A stretch of 22,703 nucleotides of DNA from a virus: positions 1-22,703 of the IMG/VR virus record IMGVR_UViG_3300009506_000201; one strand, given 5' to 3'. Below, one piece after another: positions 13,878 to 20,329 of this stretch. The notes under the pieces are model-generated. The model saw only the letters and a program-made list of their open reading frames with translations, did not search any database and was not told the DNA's origin. The number at the start of each line of letters is the position of its first letter. Position 1 is the stretch's first letter. Made by a program: the position numbers and the translations under genes.

Positions 13878-14855
13878 TTATGCAGCATCGACGTTTGTGA
13901 TCATTGCAGCCCCAAGAGCACTGTACAGAGCCAGCGAGCAGTAGAACTTCACACGCCAGATGTCGTTATCCTTGGTTTCAGCCGCACCAACTGCCTGAAC
14001 GTGAACACCCATGTTAGTAGCAGCGGTTAGACCAGCCACACCAACAGTTTCGGAACCGTCGTCGAAGTTGACAGCGTAGATGTTGGAATGAGCTCCAGAA
14101 CCTGGGCTACCACTACCTGCCAAATCAGTTGGAATGTAGTCAGAACGGAAGATTGGAACACCAGCGTACGTTGGCATAACAATGCTGTCCATCTTAACTT
14201 CACCAATGTAAGCACCACCCAGAGCACGCTCAAGAGTACGCAGCTTGCGGATGTCACGAGGACTCATAACAAGTGCATCAACCTGACCATCCTTGGACTT
14301 AACAGAGTGAAGCAGTTCATCAAGCTTCTCAAACGTGAATGGAATACCACCCATGTCAAGAACCTGATCACCACCGATGTCGGTTAGAAGGGCACGAAGA
14401 CCGTCGAACTCGTCGTCGTCTGCAGCAAACTTAGGAGATGCTGGATCAGACAAGGTACCTGCCGATGCACCGTTAGACTCACCTTCGAACAATAGCCACT
14501 GATAGTGACGACCAACGTTCTTAGCCTTGGAGGCAATCTGGTAAGCAGCAATGTCACCACCGACACGCTGTGCCTGTAGAAGACCATTAACTTCAGCATC
14601 ACCAAGAATGGTTGTCAAGTTGGTTGTAACTTTGGTGTAGGTTGCAGCGGACTTGGCTGTGATTGTGCCGTCGATACCAACGACCTGAGTATCACCGAGA
14701 GCGTTCTCACGGTTGTATGTCTTAGCGTTACCCATGATGTCCTGGAAAGGAAGGACACGATACATTGGGTTCACTTCGACGATGTTTTCAATAACGCCAG
14801 TAACGAGATCGTCAAGACCGAGTTTCTGGGCTTCAGCAAGTGTTACAGATGCCAT
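13878..14855 (-). CDS. Major capsid protein (HK97-fold)
   Basis: The protein has 325 residues. The N-terminus is MASVTLAEAQKLGLDDLVTG, without an obvious long delta domain. The body shows an HK97-fold type pattern: NPMYRVLPFQDIMGNAKTYN, LGDTQVVG, KNVGRHYQWLLFEGE, DEFDGLRALL, IPFTFEKLDELLHSVKSKDG, VDALVMSPRDIRKLRTLERA, MPTYAGVPIFRSDYIP and NIYAVNFDDG. The C-terminal region has VKFYCSLALYSALGAAMI. It sits between the scaffold and head-adaptor genes and is followed by a strong terminator. The start has AAGGAG 8 nt upstream. One Gly-Ser-Pro lies in a Gly/Ser-rich surface-loop segment near residue 249. The scaffold is a separate upstream gene, so no fused delta domain is needed. Confidence 0.93.
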   Translation of the reverse strand: MASVTLAEAQKLGLDDLVTGVIENIVEVNPMYRVLPFQDIMGNAKTYNRENALGDTQVVGIDGTITAKSAATYTKVTTNLTTILGDAEVNGLLQAQRVGGDIAAYQIASKAKNVGRHYQWLLFEGESNGASAGTLSDPASPKFAADDDEFDGLRALLTDIGGDQVLDMGGIPFTFEKLDELLHSVKSKDGQVDALVMSPRDIRKLRTLERALGGAYIGEVKMDSIVMPTYAGVPIFRSDYIPTDLAGSGSPGSGAHSNIYAVNFDDGSETVGVAGLTAATNMGVHVQAVGAAETKDNDIWRVKFYCSLALYSALGAAMITNVDAA

Positions 14856-14867
14856 GTTGAATTCTCC

Positions 14868-15563
14868 TTACATGATTTGCTTAGTTTTATCACCGTTATG
14901 ATTCGATAAACCAGATCGGATTCGATCCATTGGTGTGACCTTCTGATCACCCTCCACGAATCTACCACTGGCGGAGCGTCTTGCTCCTGTTCCTGTCGAT
15001 GGCTTGAACAAATGAGGGGCATCTGTTTCTAACTTCTTGAACCAAGATTCAGGAGTCAGAACATTGCCTTGTTCATCCCTGCCCACCGAATCTTTAGGGA
15101 CAGGTTTTCCATCTTTTACTGTAAACACGCTACGAGCTCGTGTTACAACATCAGGAAGTGCCGATTCATGAACCCCGTTCCGAACAGCGATGTCCTTTAC
15201 ACGATCGGACAACACAACTTCCTCTAACTGGTGAGTGAGTGTTTGGTTTTCGTTCTCAAACTTGTCAAGTCTTTCTCTCATCCCAGACACAGCAGCATCA
15301 ATTTTTGCCTGGACATCGGCACTAGCATCGCCTTCTGGAGCACTTTGATGATTGAACCCTTCAATCTGCTCTTTCAGTTTGATGTTATTGTCTCGAAATT
15401 CTTTGACTTTGGCTTTTGACTCTTCACTTTCAGCCTTCAGCGTGTTGTAAGATGTTTCATCCACCACGCCAGCGACCTCTAACACAAACCCATTATCACC
15501 GTCTTGCTTATAATGCTCTTCCAGACCCTCTGGAACAGTTGTTACTCTATAATCTAAACTCAT
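14868..15563 (-). CDS. Scaffolding protein
   Basis: The protein has 231 residues, mostly charged and helical. It starts MSLDYRVTTVPEGLEEHYKQ, followed by long heptad-rich helices (SEESKAKVKEFRDNNIKLKE ... SGMRERLDKFENENQTLTHQ). It has a Gly/Ser-rich stretch near 190-200 (STGTGARRSASGRF) and a basic C-terminus with MDRIRSGLSNHNGDKTKQIM. This composition, and the position directly upstream of the major capsid gene, fit a phage scaffolding protein, which directs capsid assembly and is later removed. The start has GGAGG 5 nt upstream. No serine-protease motif is visible, so if proteolysis occurs the protease is elsewhere or the scaffold exits intact. Confidence 0.85.
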   Translation of the reverse strand: MSLDYRVTTVPEGLEEHYKQDGDNGFVLEVAGVVDETSYNTLKAESEESKAKVKEFRDNNIKLKEQIEGFNHQSAPEGDASADVQAKIDAAVSGMRERLDKFENENQTLTHQLEEVVLSDRVKDIAVRNGVHESALPDVVTRARSVFTVKDGKPVPKDSVGRDEQGNVLTPESWFKKLETDAPHLFKPSTGTGARRSASGRFVEGDQKVTPMDRIRSGLSNHNGDKTKQIM

Positions 15564-15610
15564 TTTGTCCTCCCCGAGGCACTATGCTGTTATTTATACA
15601 AGAATGTTAT

Positions 15611-16936
15611 TTAGTTGGTACTTTCTTCACCCGTTTCCTCTGTTGTCGTGTCAACAACATCGGATGTTCCTGTCTTCTCCATAGTCAATCGTTCCAACTC
15701 TTCTTGTGTTTCTGGCGTAATCTCACCACGATACAAATTGTCAAGGAACGTTTCTTGTGAGATTGTGCCGTTCATGTAAAGATCCATCAGAGACTTCATC
15801 TCATTTGGACCCAATACACTCGCATTGAAATCACGGCTCATGTGAAATTCAACAGAGTAGTTTGGCTGTCCAAGCCAAGCCATGTAGTAAGCAAGAGCAG
15901 TCTGCATAGCGGACTCAATTGCTCCTGTAACATTCGCAAGTGTCGCACTTTCCGCCGCACTTCGCATTCGAAGGGCATCGGCTGACTCAACACCATTCTT
16001 CGGAATTAACAAACGACTGCCAATTGCAGCCATTTGTTCCTGTTTGTCTGTCATCCGACGTTCTATAGAGCTCAATCCAGAACCACTGAACTCCAGATAG
16101 CCAGGTTTTGCATTTGCTTCGAGCATCCACACGTCGAACGAACCAATAGGAATGTCACCCTCCACATCACGAGCAAAGTCTCCAGCCACATAGGGCTGTG
16201 GAAGAGCGGTGAAGTGAACTGCATGCTCAATGTCGACAGTTGAGATGAAGTGGCTGATGTTGATCTGTGCCATGTTCAAGATAATTGGTTCGTGAGCGTC
16301 CTGTGTTATGTCGAATGGGTTGACGAACACAAATGGAACTTCTGTGAATGGTGTGCCACGATACGTTGGAATGTTTGAATCATAGACATAGAAGTTATCC
16401 TGACCATCTTTACGATACACTGTGTATTCGTAGAAGCCCTGTTCATTGATAAACAGCTTGCGATACTGGCAAACATAAACCAGTTCGTAAGGATCTTTAG
16501 GGTTTTCCTCAAGAACGTGCTCTTTCAGCATTATCATTGAGTAGTCGGAACGCCAGTTGATGATGTTCTCACGCTCAACGTAGCAGAGGTAAGGGGCTTC
16601 CTTATCCATGTCATAATCAACAAGAACGCCTGCTCGTCCAGATAGAAACAACTCACGAGCAATCTGTGAACAGAACTCATTTACACTCAAGTCATCCACA
16701 ATCTGAATGTCTTCAACATTGGTACTTGGGTTACGACGAGTGATTGCTCCAACAGATGCCTCAACAGTTCGTTTTGTCATGTTGAAGTAAACACCACGAG
16801 AAACGTATTGCTCGTATTCTTTGGTGGACATTCCAGTTGGCTTTGGAACGTATTGCTTCACCTTACCCTCATAAGCGTGTTCACACACTTCGGCTTGGTG
16901 ATTACAGTATTGTGGGTGGTATGAATCAACAGGCAT
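15611..16936 (-). CDS. Portal protein (DUF4055 type)
   Basis: The protein has 441 residues, matching the DUF4055 portal family of siphoviruses. Its N-terminal region (HAYEGKVKQYVPKPTGMSTK, then EYEQYVSRGVYFNMTKRTVE and ASVGAITRR) has the family look. Further along are DYDMDKEAPYLCYVERENII, then NWRSDYSMIMLKE, then IGSFDVWMLEANAKPGYLEF followed by SGSGLSSIERRMTDKQEQMA and AIGSRLL. A long helix MRSAAESATLANVTGAIESA follows, as in portals. The C-terminal 60 residues are acidic and Thr-rich. It lies between the large terminase and the scaffold. The start has GGAG 7 nt upstream. It should form the dodecameric ring that is the DNA entry and exit point and binds the terminase. Confidence 0.93.
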   Translation of the reverse strand: MPVDSYHPQYCNHQAEVCEHAYEGKVKQYVPKPTGMSTKEYEQYVSRGVYFNMTKRTVEASVGAITRRNPSTNVEDIQIVDDLSVNEFCSQIARELFLSGRAGVLVDYDMDKEAPYLCYVERENIINWRSDYSMIMLKEHVLEENPKDPYELVYVCQYRKLFINEQGFYEYTVYRKDGQDNFYVYDSNIPTYRGTPFTEVPFVFVNPFDITQDAHEPIILNMAQINISHFISTVDIEHAVHFTALPQPYVAGDFARDVEGDIPIGSFDVWMLEANAKPGYLEFSGSGLSSIERRMTDKQEQMAAIGSRLLIPKNGVESADALRMRSAAESATLANVTGAIESAMQTALAYYMAWLGQPNYSVEFHMSRDFNASVLGPNEMKSLMDLYMNGTISQETFLDNLYRGEITPETQEELERLTMEKTGTSDVVDTTTEETGEESTN

Positions 16937-16948
16937 AATGATGCTCCT

Positions 16949-18268
16949 TTAAAATCCTTTAATCTTCACCTTTTTGTGGTGATGGTGTAGTGGATACTTC
17001 TTGTAAATGAAATACCCTCCTGCATCTACAGGGTGGTCTTGATCGTGCTGCTTATCAGGCTTTCCGTAGTTGTCGTATGCCTGTGTTTCCAACGCCTCAA
17101 CATAGGTTGGACATTTATTAGTGTTGACGAGATAACGAATCTGACCTTCAGCATTCCGAAACATCGCATTCATGCTGTTTACACGATCTCGAACAGGAGG
17201 GTTCTTGCTATTTGACTTCACAGTGAAGCCTGCCTGCCGCAGCAGTTTCAAATCTGTCATGGCAGCGTTCGTTTTCTCACTCTTTGCACTCGAATCTGGA
17301 TAGACAATGATGGACCGTTTTGGAAACCGTGCCTTTAACGATTTTATCATTGTCTCAGTGTTTTGTTCGCCCGTTATTTCATCGACAGCAATTGGGTGGT
17401 TTGTGTCAGGATCGATAATGTGGCAGATGGCACAACACTTACCAACGTTGAAGTCCATCCCAACATGAACGTCAGCATACTTTATCACCTCACCCCGAAC
17501 ATTCTTCTCATCGAAGTCTGTTAATACAACATTCGAATGGTTTCTCATCCTGTCAAAAGCATGATACACCGTTCCAGTTAGCAGGTTGGTAAACTGACCC
17601 TCAAGATAACTCACCACCAGATTGTCTGGATAGTCGTTCAAGAGTGATGGTATGTAGTCATCCTCAAGGAACGGATTGTCATACGTTCGAGCGTGAATGA
17701 TGCGACGATTGGTGATCACCTTACCTGTCTGTAATGCCTCACGAGGTTCCTTAACGAAATACTCATACAGAAACGAATACCCTTCAGGCGTTGAGGTTGT
17801 GAAACCCTGAACATGAGGAGCACGTGCACGCAAACGAGAGGTTAAAAGTCGCCACATCTTCCATGCGACACTCTTTTGGATGGTATCAGCTTCGTCAACA
17901 CCGAACCAAGCAAGGTTCAAACCAGCCAATCGACGATAGTTCTCTGCCGAGCGAATCAGGATTGTGGAATCACCTTCCTCAAAATGAAGAGTGAACGTCG
18001 GATAGGGTGAAGAACGAAGCGTGTAGTCAATTCCAAAGTTGTTTAGAACGTCTTCGAATACTGGAATAAGCACGTCAGATGCCATTGCATTGGTTGGTTC
18101 GAGCAAGGCACCACTGAAACCCATGTTGAGAAACGCCATGAAGATGCCCTTTACACAAAAGGCAAAAGTTTTCCCAGAACCATAACCAGCAACCATCGCC
18201 AAATAACGATGATCCAAGTCTTGAACAAAGTCCAGTTGATGTTTTAGAAGTGGAATTTCAAGTTCCAT
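16949..18268 (-). CDS. terL: Terminase large subunit
   Basis: This 439-residue packaging ATPase and nuclease has, in order, Walker A GYGSGKT (28-34), Walker B LAWFGVDEAD (119-128), coupling motif TSTPEG (158-163), and nuclease-domain aspartates in DVHVGMDFNVG (Asp272), SIIVYPDSSA (Asp325) and QDHPVDAGGYF (Asp411, Asp415). The order and spacing match the Terminase_6/GTA-like large terminase, an RNase H-fold nuclease fused to an ATPase. It begins 15 nt after the small-terminase stop, with only a weak SD (GGGA-like). The C-terminus has a short His-rich, basic tail (HHHHKKVKIKGF). It cuts and translocates DNA into the prohead through the portal encoded next. Confidence 0.97.
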   Translation of the reverse strand: MELEIPLLKHQLDFVQDLDHRYLAMVAGYGSGKTFAFCVKGIFMAFLNMGFSGALLEPTNAMASDVLIPVFEDVLNNFGIDYTLRSSPYPTFTLHFEEGDSTILIRSAENYRRLAGLNLAWFGVDEADTIQKSVAWKMWRLLTSRLRARAPHVQGFTTSTPEGYSFLYEYFVKEPREALQTGKVITNRRIIHARTYDNPFLEDDYIPSLLNDYPDNLVVSYLEGQFTNLLTGTVYHAFDRMRNHSNVVLTDFDEKNVRGEVIKYADVHVGMDFNVGKCCAICHIIDPDTNHPIAVDEITGEQNTETMIKSLKARFPKRSIIVYPDSSAKSEKTNAAMTDLKLLRQAGFTVKSNSKNPPVRDRVNSMNAMFRNAEGQIRYLVNTNKCPTYVEALETQAYDNYGKPDKQHDQDHPVDAGGYFIYKKYPLHHHHKKVKIKGF

Positions 18269-18283
18269 CCAGGTTCCCGCACG

Positions 18284-18655
18284 TCAATCTTCATTTTCAA
18301 CTGTCTCGGGTGTGATGGAAGGAAACTTGATGCTACTAACCTTCTCCTTATTATTGGAAAGGTCAGGGCGATCGCTAACATGGTGCCTTGTCTTGAGGTA
18401 GAAGAACATGTTTGCCGATGCATCCTTTCGGTTGTCGTCAAACGCACGCTTTCTAATCAAGTTGTAGCACAACTCGAAATCTTTCTTTAACCCATCATCC
18501 ACAGCTTCCTGTATTTGAGGGTACTTTCTTTTGCGATCATACCAAGAACGATACTTCAGACCGAATTGAGCAGCGACCGATGCTTCTGTTACCCCTTCGC
18601 TAATCCATTTTGTGATCTGATTCAGTTCTTCTTCATTAGGAGGACCCCGTCTCAT
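18284..18655 (-). CDS. terS: Terminase small subunit
   Basis: The start is ATG 18655, chosen because GGAG lies 7 nt upstream; the frame is open further upstream but has no SD there. The protein (123 residues) starts MRRGPPNEEELNQITKWISE and contains a helix-turn-helix-like region GVTEASVAAQFGLKYRSWYD followed by RKRKYPQIQEAVDDG. The middle helices have FELCYNLIRKRAFDDNRKDA and MFFYLKTRHHVSDRP, and the C-terminus is acidic. This N-terminal DNA-binding HTH plus oligomerising helices is the usual small-terminase plan, and the large subunit follows 15 nt later. The protein should recognise the packaging site and present DNA to the large subunit. Confidence 0.88.
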   Translation of the reverse strand: MRRGPPNEEELNQITKWISEGVTEASVAAQFGLKYRSWYDRKRKYPQIQEAVDDGLKKDFELCYNLIRKRAFDDNRKDASANMFFYLKTRHHVSDRPDLSNNKEKVSSIKFPSITPETVENED

Positions 18656-18688
18656 CCTGTTTCTCCATCCCCGATGGTTGTGACTAAC

Positions 18689-18718
18689 GTCATAATGGGT
18701 ATTTATGACTATTGACAA
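18689..18718 (-). promoter_or_regulatory. Candidate leftward (terminase/late operon) promoter
   Basis: On the - strand TTGTCA (fwd 18713-18718) and TATGAC (fwd 18689-18694) are separated by 18 bp. The start point would be near 18682, about 27 nt before the terS start. The -35 box overlaps that of the rightward promoter. The -10 is only a 4/6 match, so this is weak; an activator or a phage-specific factor may be needed. Confidence 0.35.
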
Positions 18719-18740
18719 ACAAACCATAATCGTGTAAAAT
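18712..18740 (+). promoter_or_regulatory. Strong sigma70-type promoter, rightward
   Basis: TTGACA (18712-18717) and TAAAAT (18735-18740) are separated by exactly 17 bp. The predicted start point falls at about 18746-18748, on the ATG of the next gene (18747-18749). This implies a leaderless message. The -35 box is shared in opposite orientation with the weak leftward promoter. Confidence 0.8.
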
Positions 18741-18746
18741 AATTAG

Positions 18747-19118
18747 ATGGAAAATGAAAAACGCAGATTGTACAATGTTGAGTATCGTGAAAAGAACAGA
18801 GACTCCATCAATGCGTCGAACTTACAGTCGTACCACAAGAACAAACACAAGTACGTTGATCTACGTCGCAAGCATGCCAAATTACATAGAGAACGACACC
18901 CCGATGCCAACCGACAAGCCAACAAGAGATGGCGAGAACGTCAACGGATTGAGAAGAAAGTTTGGGTGATCGAAATTGGTGGAACTCTGTATTACCCTTC
19001 AGCAGAGTCGCTCGACATTACCGACAAAGAGTATTTCAACAAGATTGTAAAGTTGAAGATGGAAAGAAGGGGAGCGATACCATCCAAACGATACGTGAAA
19101 CAAACAAGGTTTATTTGA
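18747..19118 (+). CDS. Small basic protein, homing-endonuclease-like N-terminus (unknown function)
   Basis: This 123-residue, very basic protein reads MENEKRRLYNVEYREKNRDS, then QSYHKNKHKYVDLRRKHAKL and HRERHPDANRQANKRWRERQ. The repeated Y-x-x-K/R-N-x-x and R-x-W-x-E pattern is common at the N-terminus of phage HNH homing endonucleases and in DNA-binding basic helices. No HNH catalytic block follows, so it may be a remnant or a DNA/RNA-binding protein. The C-terminal half has a short strand-rich VWVIEIGGTLYYPSAES. There is no SD; the ATG is placed exactly at the predicted start point of the promoter at 18712-18740. The stop overlaps the next start (TGATG). Function is unknown. Confidence 0.7.
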   Translation: MENEKRRLYNVEYREKNRDSINASNLQSYHKNKHKYVDLRRKHAKLHRERHPDANRQANKRWRERQRIEKKVWVIEIGGTLYYPSAESLDITDKEYFNKIVKLKMERRGAIPSKRYVKQTRFI

Positions 19119-19414
19119 TGCCAAGCAAAGGTAAAGTAAAAGGCTCACAGTTCGAGCGAGACATAGCAGCAATACTAACAAAGAACGGACTACCATCGAA
19201 GCGTGTCGTATTGTCAGGCTCACATCCTGATCATCCGGGCGATGTGTTGGGTGAAGATGGAACGCTTTACGAATTAAAGAAGCGTGAGAACATTTCTATG
19301 AACATGTGGAAGTGGCTTGAACCAGTCGATTACCTCATCATCGCTCGCAATAGACAAAAGCCATTGGTGGTGATGGATCTTGACCAATACATCGAATTGA
19401 GGAAGAAGAAATGA
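19118..19414 (+). CDS. PD-(D/E)XK nuclease, Hjc-type Holliday junction resolvase-like (98 aa)
   Basis: The ATG at 19118 overlaps the upstream stop (TGATG) and has AAGG 8 nt upstream; longer in-frame starts overlap the previous gene and are unlikely. The protein reads MPSKGKVKGSQFERDIAAIL, then a SGSHPDHPGDVLGEDGTLYE core, then LKKRENISMNMWKWL. The conserved pattern is Glu13 in QFERD, Asp42 in GDV, and Glu52-x-Lys54 in YELKKR, i.e. E...D...ExK as in Hjc-like resolvases and related PD-(D/E)XK nucleases. A final VDYLIIARNRQKPLVVMDLD is also family-like. It may resolve branched DNA before packaging; another PD-(D/E)XK nuclease role is possible. Confidence 0.78.
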   Translation: MPSKGKVKGSQFERDIAAILTKNGLPSKRVVLSGSHPDHPGDVLGEDGTLYELKKRENISMNMWKWLEPVDYLIIARNRQKPLVVMDLDQYIELRKKK

Positions 19415-19620
19415 TGTTTAACTGGTTAGCCTGTTTTCTACGGTCGTGGTTGAAGATTAGAGTTTTGGCACACGCTCATTCAACTCTCAAAGACATCACC
19501 TTTGAACGACTAACAGAGGTTGAGAAACGAATCACTAAACTCGAGCAGAAAGCAAACTGGTGCGGCAATGTTAATGACATTCAGTGTCAGAAGAATAGAG
19601 AAGCGAGGAAAGAACAATAA
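19411..19620 (+). CDS. Small protein, hydrophobic N-terminus plus coiled coil (69 aa)
   Basis: The protein has 69 residues. Its N-terminus is hydrophobic/aromatic (MMFNWLACFLRSWLKIRVLA) and may associate with membrane. A charged heptad-like helix ERLTEVEKRITKLEQKANWC follows, then a polar tail with two more Cys/Asn-rich turns and RKEQ. The start overlaps the previous stop (ATGA), and GAGG lies about 8 nt upstream of the first of two tandem ATGs. I do not recognise the family. It is the last gene of the rightward island; the structured non-coding segment begins directly after its stop. Confidence 0.6.
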   Translation: MMFNWLACFLRSWLKIRVLAHAHSTLKDITFERLTEVEKRITKLEQKANWCGNVNDIQCQKNREARKEQ

Positions 19621-19816
19621 GGCAGTGTCGTCATCTTTCGGTGACGTACTGACTGGTCCTAGCCAGAATGACTCTGCCGAATAGTCTGGCACACAATTTT
19701 AGGAGCAGGGTTAGTTTTCTTTCCTTCATTTGACCATCCACCAGTATGGGAGACTCCGAAACTGGCACACAATTTGACTTGAGGTGGTTCTCCGTTAGAC
19801 ATTCCACCTCACCCTG
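19621..19816 (+). ncRNA. Structured non-coding segment with a tandem hairpin motif
   Basis: This stretch holds no credible gene. Three features stand out. First, a 9-bp stem with one mismatch, GGCAGTGTC (19621-19629) with GACTCTGCC (19670-19678), encloses a CTGG/CCAG hairpin (19653-19656 with 19663-19666). Second, two copies of a hairpin-plus-tail motif: CCAGA...TCTGG then CACACAATTT (19663-19699), and CCAGT...ACTGG then CACACAATTT (19741-19775). Each loop contains GACTC and CCGAA or CGAA. Third, an 8-bp hairpin TGAGGTGG/CCACCTCA (19780-19787 with 19804-19811). The 5-bp stems differ by a compensatory A-T/T-A change. It lies between the last island gene and a terminator, so it would be transcribed as a 3' UTR or a separate small RNA. 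Function is unknown. Confidence 0.5.
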
Positions 19817-19865
19817 AAACCCTCACCGTTCCTTGAGTTGGTCCTCATGGTGAGGGTTTCTTTTT
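19817..19865 (+). terminator. Intrinsic terminator of the rightward island
   Basis: AAACCCTCACC (19817-19827) pairs perfectly over 11 bp with GGTGAGGGTTT (19849-19859), with a 21-nt loop, followed by a T-rich run to 19865. It ends rightward transcription from the promoter near 18740. The right arm overlaps the stop codon of the leftward gene at 19845-19847, so the two convergent units share this site. Confidence 0.85.
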
Positions 19866-20237
19866 GCCTGCTATCTCATCATCAATAACAATGTAGCCAG
19901 TGTTTCGCAACCTATCAGATGTTCCCAACAGATACTTTAATGCGATGATGGTGACGAACATGTTTGCCATGTCGCTCGTTTCGACCTGCTGCAGTGGTGT
20001 TTTGCAAATGGCGATCAAGTTCTGGAACTGACTGTCGATCTCTTCCTTTTCCCAATCGTCCGCTCTCCCCTCAACACTATCGAACAATGCGGTGAGGGTT
20101 TCGTCGGTGTAAGAACACTGGAATTCAAGCAAGGCGGATCCGTTGCCACAGTGAAGACCTCGCTTACCAGCAAGATAATTGTGGATGACTTTTGTGGTAA
20201 CATTGTGGTATACTATAATGACGGTTGGTTCTTTCAT
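19845..20237 (-). CDS. Unknown protein (130 aa), leftward
   Basis: The ATG at 20237 has AGGAG about 5-6 nt upstream. The protein has 130 residues and reads MKEPTVIIVYHNVTTKVIHN, then YLAGKRGLHCGNGSALLEFQ, with a central acidic helix SVEGRADDWEKEEIDSQFQN, and ends LRNTGYIVIDDEIAGKKKPS. One Cys pair (about 30 and 41) and one further Cys are visible. I recognise no family or catalytic motif. It is a single-gene leftward unit with its own candidate promoter (20260-20288) and convergent with the rightward island. Position between packaging and replication genes suggests an early or regulatory role, but nothing in the sequence proves it. Confidence 0.65.
   Translation of the reverse strand: MKEPTVIIVYHNVTTKVIHNYLAGKRGLHCGNGSALLEFQCSYTDETLTALFDSVEGRADDWEKEEIDSQFQNLIAICKTPLQQVETSDMANMFVTIIALKYLLGTSDRLRNTGYIVIDDEIAGKKKPSP
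20192..20219 (+). promoter_or_regulatory. Candidate rightward promoter for the gene at 20330
   Basis: TTGTGG (20192-20197) and a perfect TATAAT (20214-20219) are separated by 16 bp. An overlapping TATACT (20209-20214) preceded by TGG could act as an extended -10. The start point would be near 20226 and the leader about 100 nt. The promoter lies inside the start of the divergent leftward gene. Confidence 0.45.
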
Positions 20238-20259
20238 GTTTTCTCCTTATGATTGATCG

Positions 20260-20288
20260 ACTATACAAGAAAAGTGGATGGGGAACAA
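20260..20288 (-). promoter_or_regulatory. Candidate leftward promoter for the gene at 20237
   Basis: On the - strand TTGTTC (fwd 20283-20288) and TATAGT (fwd 20260-20265) are 17 bp apart. The -10 matches 5 of 6 consensus positions and is identical to the -10 proposed for the helicase gene; the -35 is weak. The start point would be near 20253, about 16 nt before the ATG. Confidence 0.5.
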
Positions 20289-20329
20289 CTTCTCCATTTT
20301 TATAAGGTTGTGCGTGAGGTGGAATCCCG

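Noticed and set aside
18656-18727. Longer start for the small terminase (MVCLSIV...)
   Set aside because: No SD at that ATG; the start at 18655 has a good SD, and the extra residues do not look like terminase.
19621-19690. A tRNA gene in the cloverleaf-like fold after 19620
   Set aside because: The closing stem and two hairpins recall a cloverleaf, but there is no T-loop GGTTC/ANNCC consensus, no anticodon arm of 5 bp with a 7-nt loop, and the size is too small.
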